Positions 23,544-34,779 of a stretch of 64,000 nucleotides of DNA are shown here, one piece after another. Positions within the stretch are counted from its first letter, which is position 1. Every line of letters starts with the position of its first letter. The position numbers were made by a program, and so were the translations under genes. The notes beneath the pieces were generated by a model that searched no databases, was not told the origin of the DNA, and worked only from the letters and a program-made list of their open reading frames with translations. The stretch is from the NCBI GenBank assembly GCA_017607445.1, contig JAEVHH010000004.1, forward strand, positions 124,001 to 188,000. The letters are read 5' to 3'. Source of the stretch: Histoplasma ohiense (Eukaryota; Ascomycota; Eurotiomycetes; Onygenales; Ajellomycetaceae).

Positions 23544-25257
23544 TAGACTGGCTGGTGAGACCATGAATTTCATGTTTGATTTGATTTGATTTGGTCCCAG
23601 TCCATTTCTTGGCGTGATTTTCAGTGAGACCAGAATCAGAATGGGAGTGTAAAGTGACTAGAATTATTAGAACATGAGTGAAATGGGACTAATAAATCTT
23701 GATATTTCATGTAAAGTGACTGACTATCAAAAATAAGAACATGACCTGGGACTGACTATGATTTTGACTGAGGTTTGGTCCCATTCTGATGATTATATAA
23801 TACATATCTTAGATATCAATCTGATGATATGATTGGTGGAGATATCACCCCTATCTAGTGCTGTCAACCAATCTATTGCTGCTAAGCTATCCCTCACTGC
23901 TAAGCTATCGCCGCTGCCAACCTATCTATTGCTGCAAGCTATCCCTCGCTGCTAAGCTATCGCTGCCAACCTATCTATCGCTGCCAACCTATCTATCGCT
24001 GTCAATTTATCTACCACTGTCAATCTATCTATTGCTGCTAATCTATCGCCGCTGTCAATCTATCCCTCACTGCTAAGCTATCCCTCGCTGCTAAGCTATC
24101 ACTGCCAATCTATCTATCGCTGCCAATCTATCTATCGCTGCCAATTTATCTACCACTGCCAATCTATCTATTGCTGCTAATCTATCGCTGCTGCCAATCT
24201 ATCCCTTGCTGCTAAGCTATCGCTGCCAACCTATCTACCACTGCCAATCTATCTATTGCTGCTAATCTATCGCTGCTGCCAATCTATCCCTTGCTGCTAA
24301 GCTATCGCTGCCAATCTATCTACCACTGCCAATCTATCTATTGCTGCTAATCTATCGCTGCTGCCAATCTATCCCTTGCTGCTAAGCTATCGCTGCCAAC
24401 CTATCTATCGCTGCCAATTTATCTACCACTGCCAATCTATCTATTGCTGCTAATCTATCGCTGCTGTCAATCTATCCCTCACTGCTAAGCTATCCCTCGC
24501 TGCTAAGCTATCACTGCCAACCTATCTACCGCGGCGAATCTATCTATCGCTGCCAATTTATCTACCACTGCCAATCTATCTATCGCTGTCAATCTATTGC
24601 TGCTAATCTATCGCTGCTAATCTATCGCTGCTGCCAATCTATCTTTCGCTGCTAATCTATCGCCGCTGCCAATCTATCCCTCGCTGCTAAGCTATCCCTC
24701 GCTGCTAAGCTATCCCTCACTGCTAAGCTATCTCTCGCTGCTAAGCTATCCCTCACTGCTAAGCTATCCCTCACTGCTAAGCTATCCCTCACTGCCAATC
24801 TATCTATCACTGCTAATCTATCGCTGCTAATCTATCGCTGCTAATCTATCGCTGCTAATCTATCGCTGCTAATCTATCGCTGCTAATCTATCGCTGCCAA
24901 CCTATCTACCGCGGCGAATCTATCTATCACTATCATTACTAGTTCAAAATAGAACTAGAGCATAAATACACTAAACTTCTTTTGATAGGTAATGATTTTT
25001 GGTAACACTCATAGCATTATATCATCTATATAGGGTAAATCATGGTCCCATTTGGTCCCATTTTAACAAAATGGGACCAAATGAGACCAGAATCAGTAAT
25101 TTATAAGAAGAACATGACCTGGGACTAGATTTATAATATAAACAGTGTAAAGTGACTAATTTAATAAACACTATATGGGACCAGGACTAAGAAATTTGAT
25201 AATGGGACTGGAGAAATATTTAGTCCCAGTCCCATGCATGATCACACAGCCAGTCTA
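23544..25257 (+). mobile_element. Younger hAT-like element h2, nested in h3
   Basis: 1,714 bp, from TAGACTGGCTGG to CAGCCAGTCTA, with the perfect TSD CTGATTAT at 23536-23543 and 25258-25265. It inserted into another copy of its own family. CpGs in the minisatellite and the GGTCCC motifs are well preserved. There is no transposase. Confidence 0.93.
23872..24935. repeat. Minisatellite inside h2
   Basis: About 1.06 kb of the same 14- and 18-bp units as in h1, the longest array of the family here. Higher-order blocks, for example CTACCACTGCCAATCTATC followed by TATTGCTGC, recur several times, showing expansion by block duplication. Confidence 0.92.
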
Positions 25258-25370
25258 CTGATTATAATTTTAACTGAGATTTGATTCTGTTCTGATGATT
25301 ATATAATATATATCTTAGATATTAATTTGATGATATAATTGATGGAGATATCACCTCTATCTAGTGCTTG

Positions 25371-25641
25371 TGTAAGAGATGGTTGTAGATATAATTATGA
25401 CAGTAGTGTGAAGTATATATATAGAATGTTAAGAAGATAGCAATCTCTATTATTCAAAGCTAATCACTGATCTTCTAATATCTATAAATATCAGTGAGTA
25501 TTATATAGACAATCATCATACTCTACAGTCATCTATAATACTATATACTATATTTATTTTTATTAATTCTGATGTGTTCTGTGTTCTTCTATTATTATAT
25601 AGCTATTTTTTATTATAGATATCTCTGTTACATCTATTACA
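25371..25641 (-). repeat. B1 3' LTR
   Basis: 271 bp, TGTAAGAGATGG to CATCTATTACA on the plus strand. Followed by ATTATCTTTCTTCTTC, the reverse complement of the family B polypurine tract. Confidence 0.92.
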
Positions 25642-25901
25642 ATTATCTTTCTTCTTCAAAGATCTGATTTTCAGAGCTTTTTATTGCAATATATGAAGTT
25701 CATAATATATACTGTATAATTGATATTGTATAAAGTTTGCAGAATCAGACTGAATTAATTGTCAGAGTTAATTTTAAAATATTACTGTTTCAGAAAAATA
25801 TTTTTTCATCTTCAGTATTATTATAGTTCAATTATAATTTAGATACAACTTCTGAATCTTTTTTCTTTGACTTCTATATCAAAAAATCATACTCTAACAA
25901 A

Positions 25902-25926
25902 ATCATCATCATCATCATCATCATCA
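25902..25926. repeat. (ATC)n microsatellite
   Basis: Eight uninterrupted ATC units in the family B 3' untranslated part. The matching place in B2 (about 61225) is an imperfect GATGATGTT run. Confidence 0.9.
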
Positions 25927-26178
25927 ATAATTTTTTATTTAAAAAGAATACATCAATTTATTAAATAAAGTACACTGTATCTTTCTATACAATTTTTATT
26001 GTGAATTTTGAAGTTTTGATTGTGTGATTGTGTTTTTCATTTTGAGTTGAGTTTTGTGTTGTTGCAATTTTTTTGATTAATATTGTAATATTAATTTTAA
26101 TCTTTAACATTTGTTTTTCTTTCTTACTTCTTCTTCTTCTTTGAATAAGATTTTAATACTAATTAAAATTATAATAGA

Positions 26179-27328
26179 ATGTCAGAACCAGCTGTTTCTG
26201 TTGCTGATTCAGAGTCTATAAAGAATGATATACTGTCTATTATTGAGAGCATTTGCTTGAGTTGTCTGAAGAGATTGCAGAATCCTTCAGTATATTCTTG
26301 CTTTGTGAACAATGAACAGATACACTGTTATATCTGCTATATATCAAATAGAAGTTGTGCTGCTGTAAGTTTTCTTAAACTGAAATTGTTATAAATACTA
26401 ACAGATTATAGATATCTGAGTGTTTTCACAAAATCAATCAATTTTTGATCAATGAATTTCACAAAATACTGCTCTTCAATGAAGTTCTGAATAAGAGATT
26501 TGTTATATATCAAACTGCTGTTGCAAGATTTGTATTTGATATGCAGATCTATAAGAACACAGATGAGATTCTAGAATTCTATATAAATTTTAATAATCTG
26601 TTGTCACAGCAGAGTGTGGCATTTGATTATAGCAGTATTTCAGAAAGCATATTTTCACATTCTGCTATTACATCAGTGTCATTCTCACTGAGTCAAGATC
26701 TTGATACATTATTTGAGTTGACTGATAATGTAGACAAAGATGAGAAAGCAGACAGTTTTATTGAAGTATTAGAAAGAAACACAGCAGTATATTACTGTTA
26801 TTGTATTTGATATTTGACAATGTTCTCTCATCATCATTATAAGTCTGCTGAGAGTCAACACAAAAAATGCAAGCACTGCTCAGTGACAAAGCATACTTGC
26901 ATTCTGATAAATTATTATTCAAAACAGATGTTTTTACAGTATATAATATTAACTCATATTAGATGTCAGCAGATGCTATTGAATTGACTCAGACAGTTAT
27001 CAATACTGCTGAGAATCTAATTATCACTGATACAGACACTTCAAATATTAATATTTTGCAGAGTACTGTGACTGCAGTGATTAAATTCTTTGCTGTGAAG
27101 ATTCAGAAGATTCAACAAAATAATTCTTCTGAGACTTCAACTGAAACAGTGATTGATAAGATCTCAGTAATTACATCACTGATTATAGCTTTCAAGTCAT
27201 CATTGAAACATCATGCTTCATCAGTTGAGAAAATCTGAGATAATAAGCAGATTTGTTTTGATGACAATTTTTTGAATGACACTGATCAAGCTGAGACAGA
27301 TCTGTTTTTTAATCTCTGAGTGGAATAA
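26179..27328 (+). pseudogene. Antisense three-exon cysteine-rich gene of B1
   Basis: The gene lies antisense to the element. Exons 26179-26364, 26412-26906 and 26963-27328 (186, 495 and 366 nt) would give about 348 residues. Intron 1 is textbook: GTAAGT, TACTAAC, ATTATAG. Intron 2 has a mutated donor (ATAAAT) where B2 keeps GTAAGT. Exon 1 encodes C-x2-C-x11-C-x8-C-x2-C-x6-C (CLSC through NRSC), a zinc-cluster-like array. Exon 2 encodes an acidic middle and C-x2-C-x6-C (CKHCSVTKHTC). Exon 3 is helical and Ser/Thr-rich. In-frame TGA codons at 26808 and after VEKI look like decayed CGA. It is tail-to-tail with pol, about 14 bp apart. No family name is known to me. Confidence 0.75.
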
Positions 27329-27341
27329 ATATATTCAGCAG

Positions 27342-30300
27342 TTATTATTATCTTCTTCATTTTCATTTACTGACTGACTTCTGATAGATTTTATTAAACT
27401 GTTTCAAGTACTTCTGACTGTTTATTAAGTTTTTCTCAGATTTCCAAGAATTATCTGTATCTGTACAATCTTTTCATTTGATAAGATATTGTGTTTGATC
27501 ACAGTACTGATGTTTATCTAATATAGCTTCAATTTCTCATTTCTTTTGTATGTCTATAATTATCAGTTCTGCTTGCAGAATTTGTCTGTCACACATGTGA
27601 TATGATTTGAGAAGAGAAACATGAAATACAGAATGAATTTCTTTATATTGCAGTATAAGTTTCAGTTTGTATGTCTGTGTACCACAGATATCAATTATTT
27701 GAAAGAAATTCAAAAATCAATGATCTAATTTAAGTGAGGATTGAAAGATGGATATATTTTTTGCATACAGCATTACTCAGTCCTCTATTTTAAAGTTTTT
27801 TGATATATAATACTGATTATAATACTTTTTCTCAGCTGTTTTAACAGCTTTCAGACATTCTCAGATCTTGTTCTTCACTTGCTTTATTCATTTCATTTAT
27901 TTCATCACTGATTTTGACACATTCATGCTTGAGGGTTTCACATCTATGCAAAGTTCAGTTGATCAGCTGATCATTGCTTCAGACAATGTCATTTTTATCA
28001 ATGTATGAAAGATATTGTTATATATCCATTGTATCAGAGAAATTCATTCTATTCAATTATCTTGTTGATAGCTGCAATATGTGCAAAGATAATGTTCAAT
28101 CATCTGATTCAATCATTCTGTCTGATCATTGATTTGCAGGTGGAATGCCATTGATAATTTTTGTCAGATATAAAACAGATAATATAATGTCAATCAAAAC
28201 TTGCTATTCATTAATGAATCTCAGTTGCTAATAATATTCACAGATAGATCAAAGTTCTTTGCAATTCTTTATACAATAATATTCACAAATTCTTCTACAT
28301 CTAGCTCTGAAGATATGAGCACAATTATGACTCATTTGATGAATAAATCAACAAATACAACAATAGTATTATAGATTTGACTTCTCTTTTTATTATCTGA
28401 CAGATCTTCAATAAAGTCTATACTAATTGTATGTCATTTCTTATCTGACACTGAATGTGATTGTAGCAACTCATACAGCTTGTGCTGTGATATCTTAATA
28501 TATTGACAAACATTGCAAGTTCTCACATATTCTGCAATCTCATCACTCATATCATATCACAAGTACTTGTATTTGATTGCTTTGATAATTTTGTCATATT
28601 CAAAATGATCATCTTGAGAATCATTATAATTCATTTTCATTATTTCATGTCTTACAGTCTTATTTTGTGATATGTAGACTTTATCATCTTTTCTGAGCAG
28701 ATCATTTTTATCTACTGCTCAGATTGAATAATTATCTACACTAGTATCACTCATCTTTAGTCTTTTGTAAAGTTCAGATATGCTGATGTCTCTATTCTAA
28801 ATCTGCAGTAAGAGTTCAATGATAGATTCAGCTATCTCTTTATAATAGACTGTCTCAGATTCAAATATCTTGATAGTTAGAATTCATAGCATCAGAGTTT
28901 CTAGATCTAATTTCATAATATTTATGATCTCATTCTCATTCACAGATGTGTTTTTTATTCTGCAGAGATTGTTGTCATTGATGACTACAGATCTCTTCAC
29001 TCAATAATTTTCATTAGCTTACAGATCTTTTCACATTATCTTAATATATTGATCTAACTTTGTGTTTTCTTTTGTCTTTAGTGACTTAAAGATTCTCTTA
29101 CACAGCTTCTTTTGTAGAGTAGAGAATCTCATCAAAAAAACTGTGTGTTTTACAAAATCTGAACAATAACTTGATACATCTGTGAGATTATTTTTCTCAG
29201 AACAGTACTCTATTTCAAAATCAAATACTGAGAGTATTTTCATTCAATGAATCTGATACTTATTTAGCTGCTTCATTGTTATGAAGCACTGAAGATTGAC
29301 ATAGTCAGATAAAACAGTTATTGAGTGTCTGCTATTATATAGATAGTAATGTCATTGTCTGAAAGCTTCTACAATTAGCAATATTTCTAGATTATATATT
29401 TGATAATGTCTTTCTATTTCTGTGAGCTTTCTAGACCAAAATGCAATCAGATGTCAGTGATCATCATTCATTAATTGTGATATTACTGTAGTGATTGCAA
29501 CATCAGATCTGTCTGTTTCTATACAGAGTTTTCACTGCAGATCAAAGTGGATCAACAACAGTGCTTTTGTAAAGCATTCTTTTAACTGCAAAATTGCGTG
29601 CTTGCAGTTTTCGTCTAACTGAACAGATGCGTAATTCGGTCAGAGATGCCGTTATTATCGAGAACTTGTATATGAATCAACAATAGAAATTGATGAATTC
29701 TAGAAATATTTGCAATTTGTTTATAGTTCACAGTTCTGGCCAATCTAGAATCATGTTGATGTGATGTTTCTCAACAGTAATACTCTGTGTGATAAATTAT
29801 CACACAGAGTATTACTGTAATCACAAAACTCAAAAATCCAATTTCTATTGCATGAAATGTACACTTACTAAGTTTTGCATATAGTCTCCATCACCTTAAC
29901 TGTTCCAGCACATTCTTAACATGGATGATATATTCATCAAACATGTTTGAATAGATTACAATATTGTCAAAATAAGTCATATAATATACATCTAAAAGAT
30001 CACTGAGAGCTTTGTTGATATAAAATTGAAAGATCACAGAGACATTGATTAGCTCAAAAGATAAGACTAGATATTCAAAGTGTTCATATCATATTTGAAA
30101 TACTGTTTTTCATTCATTCTCTGTTTGTATGTAAATTCTATAATACACATCTCTAAGGTTCAGCTGTATATATATTTTGACATCTGCTAATCTATCAAGT
30201 ATTTCACTTATTAAAAGCAGTGGATATTGATTCTTGACTGTTATTTCATTCAATTCTCAATAATCCACACAAAGACACAGAGTTCCATCTTTCTTCAGTA

Positions 30301-31020
30301 TGAATAATACTGATATACTGACTGAGCTCTTGAATGAATGTATTCAATTCTTCTCTAATGTCTTTTCAATATATTCTCAGAGAACAGAGAGTTCTTGAGA
30401 TGATAAGTTATATATTGATTGATATGAGAGTTTCTTACCAGATTTGAGATCTATGGCATGATTGTGAGATGCATGTTCCATATCAGATATGTCTTCTCAG
30501 AATACATCAAGATAATCTTTATAATCATCTGAGATATTTGACTCAGTTGCTGCATTCACAGCTTGTAATGATAAGGCAGTGAATATAATATTGCCATCAT
30601 CAATTAGTATTGCAAATTCTTTGATAGTATTCAGATGTATGTGGTTAATATTTGATGCTTTTCTATAGATTCAGCATCTTCACACTCCATTGATATCAGA
30701 GTTCACAGCTTTCAATCACAGTATACTCAAAATTACATTATATCTGCTAATATTAACTTCTTTGAAATGGTGGAATCTTTCTTGAAGAATATGTTCATCA
30801 TCAATAATCTTCATTGCAGCTCTTTGTTGTCTATATGATTTAATCTTATGATTATCAACTGCTTCCATTACTTTTGATTTATCTTCTGTCTTCAAGAAAT
30901 ATTTTGATGTTCAGATGTGAGATATAAAGTTTGCATCTACATCAGAATTCATTAATATTCACATCATCAATCATTCTGCTTCTGTCAGCATTCATGTATT
31001 CATCATCAATAACCATTTAT
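27342..31020 (-). pseudogene. B1 pol with chromodomain
   Basis: Decayed polyprotein matching B2. Readable parts: RT KNQYPLL near 30240 and TYFDNIVIYS near 29965 (YFDD changed to YFDN); RNase H SVFDFEIEYCSEKNN near 29240; integrase further down; chromodomain EAILDKHQY near 27530; stops at 27342-27350. Relative to B2 about 36 bp are missing near 29645. Confidence 0.82.
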
Positions 31021-32121
31021 CTCACAGTCTAGTTGTTCATATTCTCAATGCAGCAGCTGCTTCTATGATTGAGATTGTTGATTTTTTGCTTATTGAATTT
31101 GATTGTGTTTTTCAGAGTGTAATATTCAACAATCATTTGCAATATAATCTTTCTTATGACAGTGAGAACACTTCTTTATTCAGTTATATTTATCTTTCTT
31201 AATTTATTCAGTTGAATCTGTTTGTTTCTCTCATTTTCTCTTGTTCTGACAGTTGCTAGATTTATCAGAATGATGCTGATTCTCTATGAATATTGCAGAT
31301 CTTTCTTTGCAAATAGTATACTGTCACTTCAGTATATTTTTCTCAAAAGTCTGTAGAGTTCAAAGTAACTCTTTGTAATTCTGAGATTCTTGATTTCAAT
31401 AGTTGAGTTCAGTGTGTAGTATCTTCAATATCTTACTATACAAGTTATTCATTCTTTGTTCTTTGCTATATGAGAGTAAGTAGTATTCTCAGTCTTTGAG
31501 ATATTTAGAGAAGTTGTGTATTGATTGACATTTTTATTATTTTGTATCTTGAAATTTTTGACTCATCAATCAGTGCTGATTCTGTGGATTGTCAATTTGT
31601 ATTTCTAGATGTGATAGCATATCATCAAAAGTCAACAGTGTTGCTTCTTCATGTCTCTCATATAATGATACAAAATTCAACCATTTCTGCTTAATGTGAG
31701 TATTAAGATAGAGTTTAGCATCATTTATCTTGTGTTCTTTCTTTTGATAATACTGACAATGATGTGTAAAGAGAGTCAATATGTGATCTTTATAGTTCTT
31801 GAATTTTAATATATTTTTTTCTCAATAATAGTTCTTAATCTCTAATCTCAATAGTGTTTCATTATCATTGTCTGTATTGTTTGCAGATTGATTTTGTGGT
31901 GATTCTGTGATGATATTCTGAATTAATTGAAACTTGATGAGAGTATTTTTATAAATCTGCACTTTCAACTTGTTGAGCTGTTGTTGTGTATGCAGAATAG
32001 CTAATTGCTGCTCTCATTCATGAATTTGATTGTTCAACTGTTGCAAGTATGCATTGTGATCATTGGAGATGGTAGAGGATTCAGATTGATTTTCAAAAGA
32101 TCTTGCACATGTTGAGATCAT
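31020..32121 (-). pseudogene. B1 gag
   Basis: Starts MIST at 32121. An intact capsid stretch (TLFTHHCQYYQKKEHK; IKQKWLNFVSLYERHEEAT) lies at 31570-31779. The zinc knuckle near 31130-31172 reads CSHCHKKDYIANDC, with the metal-binding His replaced by Tyr. It is interrupted by stops. Confidence 0.82.
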
Positions 32122-32205
32122 CTTGTGTGTTTTAACTAATGTTGCATGTTTTATTGTAGATGTGTGTAACAACAGACCACTCAAATAAAGTTTAGAGTGA
32201 TTAGA

Positions 32206-32478
32206 ATTGTAAAAGATGATTGTAGATATAATTATGAGAGTAGTGTGAAGTACACATATAGAATGTTAAGAAGGTAGTAATCTCTATTATTCAAAGCTAA
32301 TCACTGATCTTCTAATATCTATAGATATCAGTGAGCATTATATAGATGATCATCATGCTCTACAGCTGTCTATGATATCATATACTATGTTCATTCTTAT
32401 TAGTTCTGGTGTGTTCTGTGTTCTTATATCGCCATATAGCTATTTTCTAATATAGATATCTCCGTTGCGTCTATTACA
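32206..32478 (-). repeat. B1 5' LTR
   Basis: 273 bp, TGTAAAAGATGATTG to TGCGTCTATTACA on the plus strand, followed by TSD GCTTG. Two bases longer than its partner. Confidence 0.92.
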
Positions 32479-32483
32479 GCTTG

Positions 32484-32927
32484 TCAATCAATTTATCTCT
32501 GTCAATCTATCTATTGCTGCTAATCTATCACCACTGCTAAGCTATCTCTCACTGCTAAGCTATTGCTGCTGCCAATCTATCTATTGCTGCAAGCTATTCC
32601 TCACTGCTAAGCTATCTCTCACTGCTAAGCTATTTCTCACTACTAAGCTATCTATCACTGCTAATCTATCACTGTCAATCTATCTATCACTGTCAATCTA
32701 TCTATTGCTGTCAATTTATCTACCACTGTCAATCTATCTATCACTGCTAATCTATTGCTGCTGTCAATCTATCTATTGCTGTTAATCTATCTATTGCTGC
32801 TAATCTATCGCTGCTAATCTATTGCTGCTAATCTATTGCTGCTAATCTATCACTGCTAATCTATCACTGCTAATCTATCACTGCTGTCAATCTATCACTG
32901 CTAATTTATTGCTGCTGTCAATCTATC
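32484..32927. repeat. Minisatellite of h3, left part
   Basis: Same unit as in h1 and h2, but most CGCTGC are now CACTGC or TGCTGC. It is cut by element C at 32928 and continues at 40938-41245. Confidence 0.9.
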
Positions 32928-33073
32928 TGTGGTAATTTCGGCTTATTATTCTTCCGTGGCGTACGCCACCCCCTATTATTAAGGATGGCGTACGCTACTG
33001 CACTAGTTAATTTGTATAAGAAGAGCTGCAAAGCTTAGAAGCTTTGAACAGCTCAAGCAACCTTTGAACTACA
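32928..33073 (+). repeat. C 5' LTR
   Basis: 146 bp, TGTGGTAATTTCGG to GAACTACA. Contains GGCGTACGCC and a second GGCGTACGC about 26 bp later. Differs from the 3' LTR at three positions only, all C/T or G/A at CpG. Confidence 0.95.
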
Positions 33074-33444
33074 TCTGATAGTATGTCTAAACTGAAGGGA
33101 GCATACACTCCTGGGGGTGTGATAATTCCATCTATGATGTGAGTTGTAGTTATCATGCCAGCGTGGTCATCTCTACACTCTAGAGCTCAATTGTATGAAT
33201 GAGTGGTGAAGTCGGAACACTTCCGATTGCAAAATTGGTAGCAGATGACTCACCACCATATGTGAGGCAAGCTGAGGGCATAGAAAGGTGGTGTAGAGAT
33301 GGACAATGATTCAAAGAACCACTCTACTCACAAGCTTAAGAAGGAGTCAGTCAGTCATACAACCAAGAAGATACCAACAAGAAATCAACTACAAACAATA
33401 TTCTTAAGACATAGAAAAAAAGCATATGACTGACAATAATCATC

Positions 33445-34779
33445 ATGGACACCTTCAACCAACACCCATCTCTTGTATCTGAACTGAATGAAATGCAACT
33501 GGTTTCTGAAGATCTATAAGAAGCAGTACACAGAGCAGCAGCTCTTGCACTCAAGAACAACAAGCTTCTCATCCACAACACCTTGTTGGAGGAGATATTG
33601 GCAATGTGTAATCTTTATCAAACAGAGCTCAAGGCACAGAAGGAATGTCAGTGTGCAGAAGCTGCTCAGCAATGAGCAGTGGATGCTGTGAGCTTTGCAG
33701 ATAGCCTCACAAATGTCAGAAATGAGTGAGATGCTCAGATGGCTGACCTGCACTGAGAGCTGGAGTGTGTACATCTTGAGACTGAACATTCAGCAACACT
33801 TGAGATCCCATTACATAGCTTAACCAACTCTCCAAACATCAACACCCCATCTAATGACCCTGACTCAGTGTACGCAGCATGAACAGTGTTCCCTGAGAAT
33901 ACACCAATCATCACAGAATATATCAAGCCAGGCAATCTATCTAACCCACCACACTTTGATGGTGAGTGTAAGAACGACGCCGCTCTCAACTGATTGAATC
34001 AGATGCATTCACACTATCATATGAAGTGTGAGCTCACAGAATGACAACTCATCAAATTACAGCAGATCTTGCACACAGCATCTATCCTCAAGAGAAAAGC
34101 TAGATCCTTTTGAATGACAGCTGAGAAGTTGAACATGGAAGCATCTGACAAGCATGGATTACCATGAAAGTGGGATGATTTCACAAGATGGATTCTGCAT
34201 AACTTCGAGGAACTAGATGTCAAAGACAAACATTATGAATGCTTTGTAGAATGCAAGCAAGAAGGAGATCTTGCATTGTACTATATTCATTTCAGCTTGT
34301 GTTATCTTGCAATGAATCAAGAGCTTCTGACACTCTTCTGTCTACAAATCTTCATACACAGCTTAGACACCGACCTATACACCGAGTGGAAGTGTCTTAA
34401 CCCACAGCCACAGACAGTGGAGGAAACATACAAAACACTACTCTCAAGAGAACAAATGAGCAAGCTGTGAAAGCAAGTGATGGAGGTGCAGATGAATGCA
34501 AGAAGACTCACATCTACATTCATCACTCCATCATCAAGACACTTGAATGTGATGAATATTGATCTCAATGCTATCACAAGAGCTCTGAACCTCCCCAAGA
34601 AGAATTCATCAGAGTGAGTAGTCTGATGTTGTGAACACAAAGCATGCTTTCACTGCAGCTGACAGAATCATAATGCAAGAGATTGCTGTAATCACCCTCA
34701 AGAGAAGAAGTCAAAAAACTAGAGAGATCAGCAGAATCAGAGACACTCACTGATCAACTACTAAAGACTTTCAAAGTAG
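33445..34779 (+). pseudogene. C gag
   Basis: Starts MDTFNQHPSLVSELNEMQL at 33445. Coiled-coil-like N-terminal part, then a Ty3 capsid region (NPPHFDG, then WDDFTRWILHNFEEL, then TLLSREQMSKL) and a zinc knuckle CFHC-x4-HNARDC (near 34648-34690, with one stop inside). Several TGA and one TAA interrupt it. The stop at 34779 overlaps the -1 frame used by pol. Confidence 0.85.

Larger units (their letters stand above)
25371..32478 (-). mobile_element. Ty3/gypsy family B element B1, nested in h3
   Basis: A complete 7,108-bp element on the minus strand with LTRs 25371-25641 and 32206-32478 and TSD GCTTG at 25366-25370 and 32479-32483. Order in element sense: 5' LTR, gag, pol with chromodomain, antisense gene, polypurine tract, 3' LTR. 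Heavily decayed. Confidence 0.93.
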
